A stretch of DNA of 64,000 nt from Paracoccaceae bacterium (GCA_014879735.1 JACSRN010000055.1:34913-98912), one strand, 5' to 3'; positions 25,100 through 34,408 are shown, counted from the first letter of the stretch. Notes: a model not told the origin generated them from the sequence alone. A program made the numbers and translations.

Positions 25100-25861
25100 T
25101 CAGGGCGTGGCCCCGCCAGAGGCCGGTGCGGCATCGGTTGCCGCCGGGGCCGCCGCGCCGCCGGTTTCCGTTGCCGGTTCCACCAGTTCGACGGCACTGC
25201 CGCCATGCATCGCCTCGCGGCCAAGCATGACCTCCTGCCCGCCTTCCCAGATCATGCTGGCCGCCACATAGAGGATGATCGCAAGCCCGACATAGGCGAT
25301 CCACGGATAGCGGCTGAGCAGCCGGGCGATGAAGGTGGCGGCAAAGCCCATCAGCGCGATCGAGAGCACAAGGCCCACCACCAGCACCGTCGGATGCTCG
25401 CGCGCGGCGCCAGCAACGGCCAGCACGTTGTCGAGCGACATCGACACATCGGCGACGACGATCTGGATCGCCGCCTGCCGGAAGGTCTTCTTCGGCGCCC
25501 CGCCGGCAACCGAGCCATCGGCATTCAGATCCTGGCCGGTCAGCGCTTCGTTGGCTTCTGTCTCTTCCTGGTCATGGCCCGCGCGCAATTCGCGCCACAT
25601 CTTCCAGCAGACCCACAGCAGCAGGATGCCGCCGGCAAGAAGAAGCCCGACGATGCCCAGCAGCCATGTCGTGATCAGCGCAAAGCCGATGCGCATCAGC
25701 GTGGCGGCAATGATGCCGACCATGATCGCCTTGCCGCGCTGTTCTTTCGGCAGACCGGCAGCAGCAAGGCCGATCACGATCGCATTGTCGCCCGCCAGCA
25801 CCAGATCGATACCGATAACCTGCAGGAGGGCCATGAAGCCCTCGTAGGTAAAGATTTCCAT
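25100..25861 (-). CDS. TerC/YjbE-family integral membrane protein
   Basis: The product has 253 aa with seven hydrophobic segments. The family hallmark acidic helices are present twice: IDLVLAGDNAIVIGLA near residue 18 and VADVSMSLDNVLAVAGAA near 137. Relatives export manganese or other divalent metals, or support secreted metalloproteins. A hydrophilic acidic loop (about 93-122) and an Ala/Pro-rich C-terminal tail are extra. The upstream region shows a CAGCCT/AGGCTG inverted repeat, but I do not see a yybP-ykoY riboswitch. Confidence 0.88.
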   Translation of the reverse strand: MEIFTYEGFMALLQVIGIDLVLAGDNAIVIGLAAAGLPKEQRGKAIMVGIIAATLMRIGFALITTWLLGIVGLLLAGGILLLWVCWKMWRELRAGHDQEETEANEALTGQDLNADGSVAGGAPKKTFRQAAIQIVVADVSMSLDNVLAVAGAAREHPTVLVVGLVLSIALMGFAATFIARLLSRYPWIAYVGLAIILYVAASMIWEGGQEVMLGREAMHGGSAVELVEPATETGGAAAPAATDAAPASGGATP

Positions 25862-26056
25862 GAAACGTCCGCCCCGTTCGCAGCCTGTCGCCTGTGGCGG
25901 TAACTAGGCTGTGAACGGGCCGGCTTCAACCACCTGCGGACAATGAACCCGGGAAGTCCTGCCGAATATAGCGACTATGGACCCGTCTCGCGCTTTTCCG
26001 CCGCGCCGGGCCGGTCTAATGTGTCGCTGTCACCACCAAGCCGGACGGACAGCGGA

Positions 26057-27400
26057 ATGATCTTTTTTGTCGAGCACCTGCTCGTGGTTCTGGGGGTGAT
26101 GGCGGTGGCGCTGGCCATGGTGCTGGCGCTGCAGCAGCCTCGCAGCCCGCAATCCTCGGCGGCCTGGATCCTGTTCATCATTCTGATGCCCTATCTGGCC
26201 GTCCCGGTCTTCATCGCACTCGGCTTTCGCAAGCAGGGCCATCGCTTCCCGCCGATCGGATTCACGGCGCCGCCCCACCCCGAGCCTTCGTCGGCCGCCG
26301 CGGTCTTTGCCCATCTCGGCGCCCCCTGCGCTTGCAGCGGCAATCGCATCGAACTGCATGCCACGCCCGAAGCCGCCCGCGTGGCCCTGAACGACCTGCT
26401 CGTCTCGGCGCAAAGCCGCGTCGACATCCTGCTCTACATCGTTGAAAACGACGACAGCGGACGGGCCTTCGTGCAACTTCTGACGGCGCTGCAGCGCCGG
26501 GGTGTCGCGGTCCGGCTCAGCCTCGACTGGCTTGGCACGCTGAAGCGGCCACGGTCGGATCTGGCCGAGTTCGTGGCCGCCGGCGGCGAGTTGCGGTTCT
26601 TCTCGCCATTCCTGCATCTGCGCGACCGCGGGCAGTTGAATTTGCGCAACCACCGCAAGCTGGTGATGGTCGACAGGCGGCGGGTCTGGGCCGGCGGGCG
26701 CAATGTGGGTGACGACTACCTCGCATCGCCGCCCGGGAAATGGAACGACCTGAGCTATGTCGTCGAGGGGCCGGTCATGCAGAGCTTTGCCGATGTCTTC
26801 CAGTCCGACTGGGCGGTAGCCGGGGGATCGGCGGGCGATCTTGCGGCCCGGGTGGAACCGGCCGGCACGGCGGTGCTGCAGGCCGTTCCCGCCGGCCCTG
26901 ACGAGCCGCTCGACGTGCTGCACGACGGGCTGGTCGCGGCCATCCACCGCGCCGACCGGCGGGTCTGGATCGCCACGCCCTATTTCATCCCCTCCGAAGT
27001 GCTGTCGCAGGCGCTGACCACGGCGGCGCGACGCGGGGTCGATGTCCGGCTTTTCGTGCCGACGAAGTCGAACCAGTGGACCGCCGACCTTGCCCGCGGG
27101 GCCTATCTGCGCGCAGCCGAAAAGGCGGGATGCCGGATCTCGCGCTTCCTGCCCGGCATGATGCATGCCAAGGCCGGGCTGATCGACGGTATGGGCCTGG
27201 TCGGCTCGGCCAATTTCGACGTCCGCTCGATGCTGCTGAATTTCGAACTCATGCTCGCCTGCCACGATCCTGAAACGGTTGCCGCGCTCGAAGGCTGGTT
27301 TGCCGGCCTGTCGCGGGATTGTGCCGAGGGCCTGCTGCCCGCCAGCATACCGCGCCGGCTGGCCGAAAGCGTATTCCGTCTGGGGGCGCCGATCCTGTGA
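26057..27400 (+). CDS. cls: Cardiolipin synthase (phospholipase D superfamily)
   Basis: The product has 447 aa. Two N-terminal membrane helices (FFVEHLLVVLGVMAVALAMVLAL and AWILFIILMPYLAVPVFIAL) precede two PLD repeats. The HKD motifs are NHRKLVMVD (near 200) and MHAKAGLID (near 370), each followed by the Gly-Ser/Asn environment (GGRNVGDDY, VGSANFDVRS). It joins two phosphatidylglycerols, or PG and PE, into cardiolipin at the inner membrane. The start at MIFFVEH is used because it begins right before the first helix. Its stop overlaps the GTG start of the next gene. Confidence 0.92.
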   Translation: MIFFVEHLLVVLGVMAVALAMVLALQQPRSPQSSAAWILFIILMPYLAVPVFIALGFRKQGHRFPPIGFTAPPHPEPSSAAAVFAHLGAPCACSGNRIELHATPEAARVALNDLLVSAQSRVDILLYIVENDDSGRAFVQLLTALQRRGVAVRLSLDWLGTLKRPRSDLAEFVAAGGELRFFSPFLHLRDRGQLNLRNHRKLVMVDRRRVWAGGRNVGDDYLASPPGKWNDLSYVVEGPVMQSFADVFQSDWAVAGGSAGDLAARVEPAGTAVLQAVPAGPDEPLDVLHDGLVAAIHRADRRVWIATPYFIPSEVLSQALTTAARRGVDVRLFVPTKSNQWTADLARGAYLRAAEKAGCRISRFLPGMMHAKAGLIDGMGLVGSANFDVRSMLLNFELMLACHDPETVAALEGWFAGLSRDCAEGLLPASIPRRLAESVFRLGAPIL

Positions 27401-28095
27401 CACCCCAAACCCTGCGTATTGCCACCTACAACATCCGCAAGGCGGTGGGGAACGACCGCCGCCGCGACCCTGCGCGCATCCTGCGGGTGATCGCCGAGAT
27501 CGGCGCCGATATCGTCCTGCTGCAAGAGGCCGACCGCCGGCTGCCGCCGCGCCGGCCGGTCTTCGACGCGGCCGAGATCCGGGCCTCGACCGGCCTGGCC
27601 CCGGTCGATCTTGCGCATGGGCGAATCAGCATGGGCTGGCACGGCAACGTGATCCTGGTTGCGCCGGGGATCGAGGTCGAATGGGTCCGCCTCTACGATC
27701 TGCCGGGGCTGGAACCGCGCGGCTGTGCCGAGGTGGTTCTGCGCCGCAGCGGTCTGCGCTTTCGGGTGGTGGCGGTCCATCTCGGGCTTCTGCGCGTATC
27801 GCGGCGCGAGCAGCTGACGGCCGTCCTGGGCTTTCTCGGCGAAAGCGATATGCCCACGCTGATCGCCGGCGATTTCAACGAACGTTCGCTGAGCGTGGGT
27901 CTTGGCCGCCTGTCGCGCCGGTTCCGCATTCTTGCCGGCGGGCCGACCTATCACGCGCGCTATCCGATCTTCGCGCTGGACCGCATCGCCGTAAGCGCGG
28001 GATTCGAGCCGCTGGGCATCCACGCCCATCATAGCCCCGAGGCCGCGCTCGCCTCGGATCACCTGCCGCTGGTGGCGGATTTCAACCTGGCCTGA
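27397..28095 (+). CDS. Endonuclease/exonuclease/phosphatase (EEP) family hydrolase
   Basis: The product has 232 aa. The GTG start at 27397 overlaps the TGA of cls (GTGA), so the two form an operon. EEP motifs are IATYNIRKAVG, IVLLQEADRR (metal Glu), VVAVHLGLL, LIAGDFNERS and the final ASDHLPLVADF with Asp-His. These Mg-dependent enzymes cut phosphodiesters in DNA, inositol phosphates or lipids. Being fused in expression to cardiolipin synthase suggests a role in phospholipid turnover, as seen for similar gene pairs; the substrate is not proven. Confidence 0.88.
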   Translation: MTPQTLRIATYNIRKAVGNDRRRDPARILRVIAEIGADIVLLQEADRRLPPRRPVFDAAEIRASTGLAPVDLAHGRISMGWHGNVILVAPGIEVEWVRLYDLPGLEPRGCAEVVLRRSGLRFRVVAVHLGLLRVSRREQLTAVLGFLGESDMPTLIAGDFNERSLSVGLGRLSRRFRILAGGPTYHARYPIFALDRIAVSAGFEPLGIHAHHSPEAALASDHLPLVADFNLA

Positions 28096-28179
28096 GCCGG
28101 GATCCCGCCCCGGCGGCACCCGTCCTGCCGAAACCGGCATCGGTTGGCGGCGGTATTCCGCGATCCTGCCGTTTGCGGC

Positions 28180-29166
28180 TCAGAGCATGCCGGGCACGAC
28201 CTGATCCGGCGGGCGGTGGCCGTCGGCAAAGGTCTTGATGTTGATGATCACCTTCTCGCCCATCTCGATGCGCCCCTCGATCGTGGCCGATCCCATGTGC
28301 GGCAGAAGAACCACGTTCGGAACCTCGCGCAGGCGGGGGTTGATCTGGTGGCCGTGTTCGAAGACGTCGAGGCCGGCGCCGGCAATCTCATGCGCGCGCA
28401 GCGCCCGGGTCAGCGCATTCTCGTCGATCACCTCGCCGCGGGAGGTGTTCACGATCACCGCCGTAGGCTTCATCAGCTTCAGCCGCCGCGCATTGATCAG
28501 GTGAAAGGTCGATGGCGTATGCGGACAGTTGATTGAAAGGATATCCATCCGCGCGATCATCTGATCAAGGCTTTCCCACCAGGTCGCCTCCAGCTCCTGC
28601 TCGACCTCGGGACGCACCCGGCGGCGGTTGTGGTAATGTACCTGCAGGCCGAAGGCCCTTGCCCGCAGCGCCACCGCCTGGCCGATGCGGCCCATGCCGA
28701 GGATGCCAAGCCGCTTGCCCGTCAGCCGCGCGCCCAGGAAGGCCGTCGGCGCCCAGCCCTCCCATTTGCCGGCCTGCATCACGGCCAGCCCCTCGGGAAT
28801 GCGCCGCGTCACCGCCATCATCAGCGCCATCACCATGTCGGCGGTATCATCCGTCACGACACCGGGCGTATTCGACACCAGGATGCCGCGCTGCCGCGCA
28901 GTGGCCACGTCGATATGGTCGACCCCCGCCCCATAATTCGCGATCAGTTTCAGCCTGTCGCCCGCTTGGCCGATCAGGCCGGCGTCGATCTGGTCGGTGA
29001 CGGTCGGCACCAGAACATCGGTCCGGCGCATCACTTCGGCCAGTTCTTCGCGCGACATCCGGGTATCGGGGTCGCGAAGCTCGACATCGAACAACTCTTT
29101 CATTCGCGTCTCGACCGCTTCCGGCAGGCGTCGCGTCACGACAACACTCAGGCGCTGCGTTGGCAT
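28180..29166 (-). CDS. D-2-hydroxyacid dehydrogenase, glyoxylate reductase/D-glycerate dehydrogenase type
   Basis: The product has 328 aa. The NAD site LGILGMGRIGQAVALRA is at about 156-172. The catalytic Arg lies in VNTSRGEVIDENAL, Glu in the Asp-x-Phe-Glu region (AGLDVFEHG) and His in LLPHMGSAT. It reduces glyoxylate or hydroxypyruvate, or oxidises D-glycerate, in the cytoplasm. GAGGGAGAG ahead of 29166 gives the start. It is a second member of this superfamily in the window besides the GhrA-like protein, but of the GyaR-like branch. Confidence 0.9.
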   Translation of the reverse strand: MPTQRLSVVVTRRLPEAVETRMKELFDVELRDPDTRMSREELAEVMRRTDVLVPTVTDQIDAGLIGQAGDRLKLIANYGAGVDHIDVATARQRGILVSNTPGVVTDDTADMVMALMMAVTRRIPEGLAVMQAGKWEGWAPTAFLGARLTGKRLGILGMGRIGQAVALRARAFGLQVHYHNRRRVRPEVEQELEATWWESLDQMIARMDILSINCPHTPSTFHLINARRLKLMKPTAVIVNTSRGEVIDENALTRALRAHEIAGAGLDVFEHGHQINPRLREVPNVVLLPHMGSATIEGRIEMGEKVIINIKTFADGHRPPDQVVPGML

Positions 29167-29300
29167 TCTCTCTCCCTCAAGGCTTTCAAAGGGCCTGTCC
29201 TTGAGGCATGGTGGGACGAAGCGGGGCGGACCACAAGCCCCGAAACCGAGGCAGGAACGGCGCGTTCCGGGTGGACGTGCATAACAAGGCGGGCAGAGGC

Positions 29301-29906
29301 ATGCGGATCGGCGCAAGCGCAGGAGTTTTCGCTCTGTTTCTGGGCGCGGCGGCGCTTTCGGCCGAGGAAATGCTGCAAGCCGCCGGTGAAGCACCGTTAC
29401 AGGTTGCCGCCCCGGTGGCCAGCACCGAGGCAGATCTCCCAAGCAGTTCCACCTCGCGCAAGACCGAGTGCAAGCCGGGTCGTGGCTGCGTCACCGGCCA
29501 GCCCCTGCCGCGCTTCGTGTCGCTCAAGGGCGAGGAAGGCAATGCCCGCCGCGGCCCCGGGCTGACGCATCGCATCGACTGGGTCTTCACCCGCCCCGGA
29601 ATGCCGCTGAAGATCACCGCCGAATACGAGAACTGGCGGCGGGTCGAGGATCAGGAGGGCGCGGGCGGCTGGGTGCATTACGTGCTGCTTTCCCCGACAC
29701 GGACGGTGCTGATCACGCTGGACATGGCCGAGATGCACGCCAACCCCGACGGCGCCTCGCAGGTCGTTGCGCAGGCCGAGCTGGGTGTGGTGGCGAAGAT
29801 CCTCGAATGCGGGGGCGACTGGTGCCGCCTCTCGGCAGGAGGCGAGAAGGGTTGGGTCGAAAAGGCGGCAATCTGGGGGGTCCTGCCCGACGAGATCATA
29901 GAATAG
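29301..29906 (+). CDS. Exported protein with bacterial SH3 domains
   Basis: The product has 201 aa. The signal peptide MRIGASAGVFALFLGAAALSAEE is followed by a low-complexity linker. Two SH3-like units follow: FVSLKGEEGNARRGPGLTHRIDWVF (about 71-95) and LDMAEMHANPDGASQVVAQAELGVVAKILECGGDWCRLSAGGEKGWVEKAAIWG. Such SH3 domains bind cell-wall peptides and act in the periplasm. The divergent dehydrogenase start is 135 bp away. GCAGAGG before 29301 supports this start over upstream in-frame codons. Confidence 0.82.
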   Translation: MRIGASAGVFALFLGAAALSAEEMLQAAGEAPLQVAAPVASTEADLPSSSTSRKTECKPGRGCVTGQPLPRFVSLKGEEGNARRGPGLTHRIDWVFTRPGMPLKITAEYENWRRVEDQEGAGGWVHYVLLSPTRTVLITLDMAEMHANPDGASQVVAQAELGVVAKILECGGDWCRLSAGGEKGWVEKAAIWGVLPDEIIE

Positions 29907-29978
29907 ATCTGCGCGGATCTTGCGCATGGCGGGCGTGCGGCATATTTGCCTGGGCCGTTTGGCGCAGAGGCTGAGACC

Positions 29979-30884
29979 ATGACGAATCCCCGCAATGACG
30001 ATGTGAAGCTCGGACTTTCTGCCGGTCTGGCCTCGGTCGCGGTTTCGGCGACGCTGGTGTCGCTCAAGCTCTGGGCGATGTGGCAGACCGGCGCGCTGTC
30101 GATTGCCGCCTCGCTGGCCGATTCTGCACTCGACCTGATCATGTCGCTGTTCGCGGCGCTGGCGATTGTCTATGCCGCCCGGCCAGCGGATGACGATCAC
30201 GCCTTCGGCCATACATCGGCCGAGGATCTGGCGGCGCTGTTCCAGTCGCTGTTCATCTTCGGCTCGGCATTGCTGATCGGCTGGAATGCCATCGCCAGAC
30301 TGCGCGCACCCGAACCGCCCCCGATCGGATCGGAAACGCTTGGCGTCGTCATCATGGCAGTGTCGATCGTCCTGACCCTGGCATTGGTCTGGTGGCAGGG
30401 TCGGGTCGCGCGCAAGACCGGCAACAAGGTGGTGGCGGCAGACCGGCTGCATTATGTCGGCGACCTGGTTCCGAATTTCGGTGCGATCTTCGCGCTTGTC
30501 GCCACCGCATTGTGGGGCTGGGGCCGGGTCGATGCGCTGGTGGCGCTGGCGGCCGTGGCCTGGATGCTGTGGGGCGCCTTCGAAATAGGCAAGCAATCCT
30601 GGGATGCGCTGATGGACCGGCGCGCCGATCCCGCGGTGATCGACGGCATCGCCGCCATCGCCCAGCGCTGGCCCGGCGTCCATGGCTTTCACGACCTGAA
30701 GACGCGCACGGCGGGCAGCCGCATCTTCGTCAACCTGCATATCGAACTCGACGGCGAGCAGTCACTGCGCGAAGCCCATGCCATTGGCGCGGGCCTGCGC
30801 CGCGCAATCCTTGATGCCTATCCGCAGGCCGATGTGATCATCCACAAGGATGTTGCCCGCAAGGACGGCGACCCCGGCACCTGA
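29979..30884 (+). CDS. Cation diffusion facilitator metal exporter (FieF-like)
   Basis: The product has 301 aa. Six membrane helices are followed by a cytoplasmic CTD. The transport site residues match FieF/YiiP: Asp pair in LADSALDLIMS (helix II) and His/Asp in RLHYVGDLVPN (helix V). DDDHAFGHTSAEDLAALFQS is the conserved intracellular loop. The C-terminal domain has HDLKTRTAGSRIFVNLHIELDG. It exports Zn or Fe in exchange for protons across the inner membrane. Confidence 0.93.
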   Translation: MTNPRNDDVKLGLSAGLASVAVSATLVSLKLWAMWQTGALSIAASLADSALDLIMSLFAALAIVYAARPADDDHAFGHTSAEDLAALFQSLFIFGSALLIGWNAIARLRAPEPPPIGSETLGVVIMAVSIVLTLALVWWQGRVARKTGNKVVAADRLHYVGDLVPNFGAIFALVATALWGWGRVDALVALAAVAWMLWGAFEIGKQSWDALMDRRADPAVIDGIAAIAQRWPGVHGFHDLKTRTAGSRIFVNLHIELDGEQSLREAHAIGAGLRRAILDAYPQADVIIHKDVARKDGDPGT

Positions 30885-30922
30885 GGCGCCGGCCCCTCTT
30901 GCGGCGCGTCGGGCTTCGGGTA

Positions 30923-30940
30923 ATTATGCGAATGTATAAT
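30923..30940 (+). promoter_or_regulatory. TetR promoter with candidate operator
   Basis: A perfect TATAAT (30935-30940) sits 18 bp before the TetR start. The inverted repeat ATTAT-N8-ATAAT (30923-27/30936-40) overlaps it, so the regulator could shut off its own operon. No good -35 is visible, so activation or an extended -10 type promoter is possible. Confidence 0.5.
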
Positions 30941-30957
30941 AGACTCCGGACCCGGTC

Positions 30958-31644
30958 ATGCAGACCACCTTTCTTGCCGGCGAGCGCCGGCCCTATATCC
31001 GCGACAGCGAGGAAAACCGGCGCGTAGCACTGATTCAGGCGACGCAGGACCTGATGGCCGAGGGTGGCCCGCGGGCGGCAACCGTGCGTGCCATCGCCGA
31101 ACGGGCGGGCGTCACGCCGGGGCTGATCCGGCACTATTTCGGCTCGAAGGATGAATTGTCCCGCGCCGCCTATGCCGCGTTGATGGACGGGATGACGGCC
31201 AAGGGTGCCGATGCACTTTATGGCGTGGGGGCGGAACCGGGCGAGCGTCTGGCCGCCTTCATCGCCGCCTCGCTGCGGCCGCCGGTCCTCGATTCCAAGG
31301 CAGTGGGACTCTGGGCCGGCTACCTGCATCAGGTGCAGGCCGATCCCGCGCTTCTGGCCCAGCACGAGGCCGGCTATCTGCGCTATCGCGACCAGTTGCA
31401 GGCGCTGATCGCCGATCTCGACCGCATCGCTTCGCCCGCAAGGCTCCGCCAGGACGCCATTGCCTGCAATGCCGTGATCGATGGGCTATGGCTGGAGGGC
31501 TCGGTCCTGCCGGGCGGGTTCGGTCCGGGGGAACTGGTGCGGATCGGATTGCGCGCCGTGGGTGCGATCCTTGACCGCGATCTCTTGTGCTACCGCATGT
31601 TCATTCCCGAAATCGGCATGGTCCCCGACGGAGAAACCGCATGA
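30958..31644 (+). CDS. TetR/BetI-like transcriptional regulator
   Basis: The product has 228 aa. The N-terminal TetR HTH spans about 20-70: LIQATQDLMAEGGPRAATVRAIAERAGVTPGLIRHYFGSKDELSRAAY. The rest is an all-helical ligand domain with the C-terminal pattern seen in BetI. It is the first gene of a three-gene operon, its stop overlapping the aminotransferase start (ATGA). It probably senses arginine or 2-ketoarginine, or a breakdown product, and represses the operon; this is inferred from position. Confidence 0.85.
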   Translation: MQTTFLAGERRPYIRDSEENRRVALIQATQDLMAEGGPRAATVRAIAERAGVTPGLIRHYFGSKDELSRAAYAALMDGMTAKGADALYGVGAEPGERLAAFIAASLRPPVLDSKAVGLWAGYLHQVQADPALLAQHEAGYLRYRDQLQALIADLDRIASPARLRQDAIACNAVIDGLWLEGSVLPGGFGPGELVRIGLRAVGAILDRDLLCYRMFIPEIGMVPDGETA

Positions 31645-32828
31645 GATACGCCGCTGTCACCGATCGGCTGGCCGGGCTCGGCTCGGCCAAATGGATGCTG
31701 CACACCAAGGCCCGGGCGATGAAGGATGCAGGGCGCGAGGTGATCGAACTGACCATCGGCGAGCCCGATGCACCGACGCCACCGGCATTGATCGAGGCGG
31801 CAACGGCGGCGATGCGGGCCGGGCGCACCGGCTATTCCAACGGCCGGGGAGAGCCGGCGCTGCTTGCCGCCCTGGCACAACGCTACACCGCCCGCCGCGG
31901 CCGACCCTTCGGCACCGATCAGGTGATCTGCCTGCCCGGAACGCAGACCAGCCTCTACGCCGTCTTCCGCACGCTGGTCCAGGCGGATGACGAGGTGATC
32001 CTGGGCGACCCGATGTATGCCACCTACGAAGGTGTGATCCGCCAGGCCGGCGCCAGCCCTGTCCCGGTGGCGCTGCGCCCCGAGGCGGGCTTTCGCCTGC
32101 AGGCCGCCGATGTGGCCGCCGCGATCACGCCACGCACGCGGGTGATCTTCGTCAACACGCCGCATAATCCGACCGGCGCCGTGCTGCGGCCCGCGGATAT
32201 TGCAGCGCTGGGCGCCCTGGCAGCCGAGCATGACCTCTGGATCGTCTCGGACGAAGTATACGAGGAACTGGTCTTTCCCGGCGTCACCTTCACCTCGCCG
32301 CTGTCCTTTCCCGAGCTGGCGGCCCGCACGGTCGCCTGCGCCTCGATCTCGAAGTCGCATGCCGCGCCGGGGTTCCGCTCCGGCTGGGTGGTCGGGCCGG
32401 CCGATTTCACCCGGCGCCTGCTGCCGCTGTCGGAAACCATGCTGTTCGGCAGCCAGCCCTTTCTCGCCGATGCCACCGCACTGGCCGTCGCGGAGCCCTC
32501 GCCCATCGCCGGCGGCATGGCCGAGCGCTTTGCCCGCCGCGCCGCGCTGATCGCCGAGGCGCTGGACGGCACGGCCGCCCTGCGGGTCCACCGCCCCGAG
32601 GCCGGGATGTTTGCGCTGATCGACGTGCGCGCGACCGGCCGTTCCGGCGAAGCTTTCGCATTGGGTCTGCTGGATTCGCAGGCCGTTGCCGTGATGCCCG
32701 GAGAAAGTTTCGGTGCTGGGCTTGCCGGCTGGCTGCGGGTCTCGCTGACCCAGCCCGATGACCGCATCGCCGAAGCCTGCCGCCGAATAGCCACCCATGC
32801 CTGCCACCTGAAAGGAATTGCCGCATGA
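31641..32828 (+). CDS. aruH: Arginine:pyruvate transaminase-like aminotransferase
   Basis: The product has 395 aa, a class I/II PLP aminotransferase. Seen: VIELTIGEPDAPTPPALIEAA, VNTPHNPTGAVL, the Schiff-base Lys in SISKSHAAPGFRSGWVVGP, and a C-terminal ALIDVRATGRSGEAF...VMPGESFGAGLAGWLRVSL. These stretches resemble Pseudomonas AruH as I remember it, including the MRY start. AruH moves the alpha-amino group of arginine to pyruvate, giving 2-ketoarginine. Overlap with an AruI-like decarboxylase gene downstream strengthens the call. A broader-specificity aminotransferase remains possible. Confidence 0.78.
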   Translation: MRYAAVTDRLAGLGSAKWMLHTKARAMKDAGREVIELTIGEPDAPTPPALIEAATAAMRAGRTGYSNGRGEPALLAALAQRYTARRGRPFGTDQVICLPGTQTSLYAVFRTLVQADDEVILGDPMYATYEGVIRQAGASPVPVALRPEAGFRLQAADVAAAITPRTRVIFVNTPHNPTGAVLRPADIAALGALAAEHDLWIVSDEVYEELVFPGVTFTSPLSFPELAARTVACASISKSHAAPGFRSGWVVGPADFTRRLLPLSETMLFGSQPFLADATALAVAEPSPIAGGMAERFARRAALIAEALDGTAALRVHRPEAGMFALIDVRATGRSGEAFALGLLDSQAVAVMPGESFGAGLAGWLRVSLTQPDDRIAEACRRIATHACHLKGIAA

Positions 32829-34408
32829 CCGCATTGCGCACCGTTGGCGAACGTCTGGCCGAGGGGTTGGCTGCCCGCGGCGTGGACGTGATCTTCGGCA
32901 TTCCCGGGGTCCACACCATCGAACTTTACCGTGGCCTGGCCGATGGCCGCATCCGTCATGTCACGCCGCGCCACGAACAGGGTGCGGGCTTCATGGCCGA
33001 TGGCTACGCCCGGGTGACGGGCAAGCCGGGCGTGGCCTGCGTGATCACCGGCCCGGGGCTGCTGAACGCGCTGACGGCCATGGCGCAGGCGCGCGAGGAT
33101 TCGGTGCCGATGCTGGTGATCTCGGGCGTCAACCAGCGCGATTCGCTGGGCAAGGGACTGGGCTTCCTGCATGAGCTTCCCGATCAGGCAGGCATGGTGC
33201 GCCCGCTCTGCCCGACAGAGACCCTGATGGACCCCGCGGATCTGGGCGCGATGCTGGACCGTGCCTTTGCCGCCATGCTGGGCGCACGGCCGCAGCCGGT
33301 GCATATCGAGATTCCGACCGATGTGATGAAACTGCCGCTCGGGCCGCTGCCGCCGCCGGCCGCATTGCCCAGGCCGCCGGCAGCCTCGGCCGCCGAACTG
33401 GCAACGGCGGCGGATTTGCTGAACCGGGCGCAGAGGCCGCTGATCCTGGCAGGCGGGGGCATGCGTTTTGCCGAAGAGGCGCTTCGCGACCTGGCCGAGG
33501 CCCTGGATGCGCCGGTGATTCTGACGACAAATGCCCGCGGGTTGCTGGACGGGCATCCGCTGGCTGTCCCGGTCTCGCCCACCCTCGAGACCGCGCGCGA
33601 CCTGATCCGCGGCGCGGATGCGATCCTCGCGCTGGGAACCGAGCTTGGGCCGACCGACTACGACATGTATTTCAACGGCCGCCTGCCGGATCTGTCGGGT
33701 ATCATCCGGGTCGACGTCTGCCCATTGCAACTGGCCCGCCACCCCTGCCGGCTGCCCGTCCGGGCCGAGGCCGGGGCCTTTGCAACCGCGCTTGCCCCCC
33801 TGGTCGCCGGCCGCGGCGATGGCGCGGCGCGGGCCGCCCGCACTGTGGCTGCGGCCTTGCCGGAACTCGCCGCGGTGGAGGTCGAGATGCCCGGCGCGCA
33901 AGCCATGGTCGGCGCGATCCGGGCGGGCGCGCCCGGCGCGATCCTGGTGGGCGACAGCACCCAGCCGATCTATGCTGCAAACCTGTTCTACCAGCACGAC
34001 CGGCCGGCGGGCTATTTCAACGCCGCCACCGGCTTTGGCGCGCTGGGCTATGGTCCCGGCGCCGCCATTGGCGCCGCGATCGGCGCGCCTGGCGTGCCGG
34101 TTGTCTGCCTGATCGGCGATGGCGGCCTGCAGTTCAGCCCCGCCGAACTGCGCGCGGCGCGTGACGAGAACCTGCCCGTGACCTTTGTCGTCTGGAACAA
34201 TGCCGGCTATCGCGAGATTGCCCGGGCGATGATCGAGGCGCAGACCAAGGTGGTAGGATGCGATCCCTCGCCGCTGGATCTTGCGGCCTTTGCCCAGGCC
34301 TGCGGCCTGCCGTATTCCTGCGTGCCGCAGGAACCGGCCGCCCTGCGCGATGCGCTGGCCACCCCGACCCAGGGTCCGCGGCTGATCGAGGTTCAGGCCG
34401 TCCGCTGA
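32825..34408 (+). CDS. aruI: 5-guanidino-2-oxopentanoate (2-ketoarginine) decarboxylase, ThDP enzyme
   Basis: The product has 527 aa, organised like acetolactate synthase. The N-terminal Pyr domain has GIPGVHTIELYRGLADG and RHEQGAGFMADGYARVTGKPGV with the activating Glu; a middle domain spans about 190-320. The C-terminal PP domain has GDGGLQFSPAELRAARDENLPVTFVVWNN (GDG...NN ThDP/Mg motif). The phrase HTIELYRGLADGRIRHVTPRHEQG is typical of AruI, which decarboxylates 2-ketoarginine to 4-guanidinobutyraldehyde. It overlaps aruH by four bases; its 3' end overlaps the convergent MFS gene by 16 bp. Confidence 0.8.
   Translation: MTALRTVGERLAEGLAARGVDVIFGIPGVHTIELYRGLADGRIRHVTPRHEQGAGFMADGYARVTGKPGVACVITGPGLLNALTAMAQAREDSVPMLVISGVNQRDSLGKGLGFLHELPDQAGMVRPLCPTETLMDPADLGAMLDRAFAAMLGARPQPVHIEIPTDVMKLPLGPLPPPAALPRPPAASAAELATAADLLNRAQRPLILAGGGMRFAEEALRDLAEALDAPVILTTNARGLLDGHPLAVPVSPTLETARDLIRGADAILALGTELGPTDYDMYFNGRLPDLSGIIRVDVCPLQLARHPCRLPVRAEAGAFATALAPLVAGRGDGAARAARTVAAALPELAAVEVEMPGAQAMVGAIRAGAPGAILVGDSTQPIYAANLFYQHDRPAGYFNAATGFGALGYGPGAAIGAAIGAPGVPVVCLIGDGGLQFSPAELRAARDENLPVTFVVWNNAGYREIARAMIEAQTKVVGCDPSPLDLAAFAQACGLPYSCVPQEPAALRDALATPTQGPRLIEVQAVR

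Noticed and set aside
25862..25942. yybP-ykoY (Mn) riboswitch before the TerC-like gene
   Set aside because: Only a simple CAGCCT/AGGCTG inverted repeat is present; the conserved paired elements of the riboswitch are not seen.
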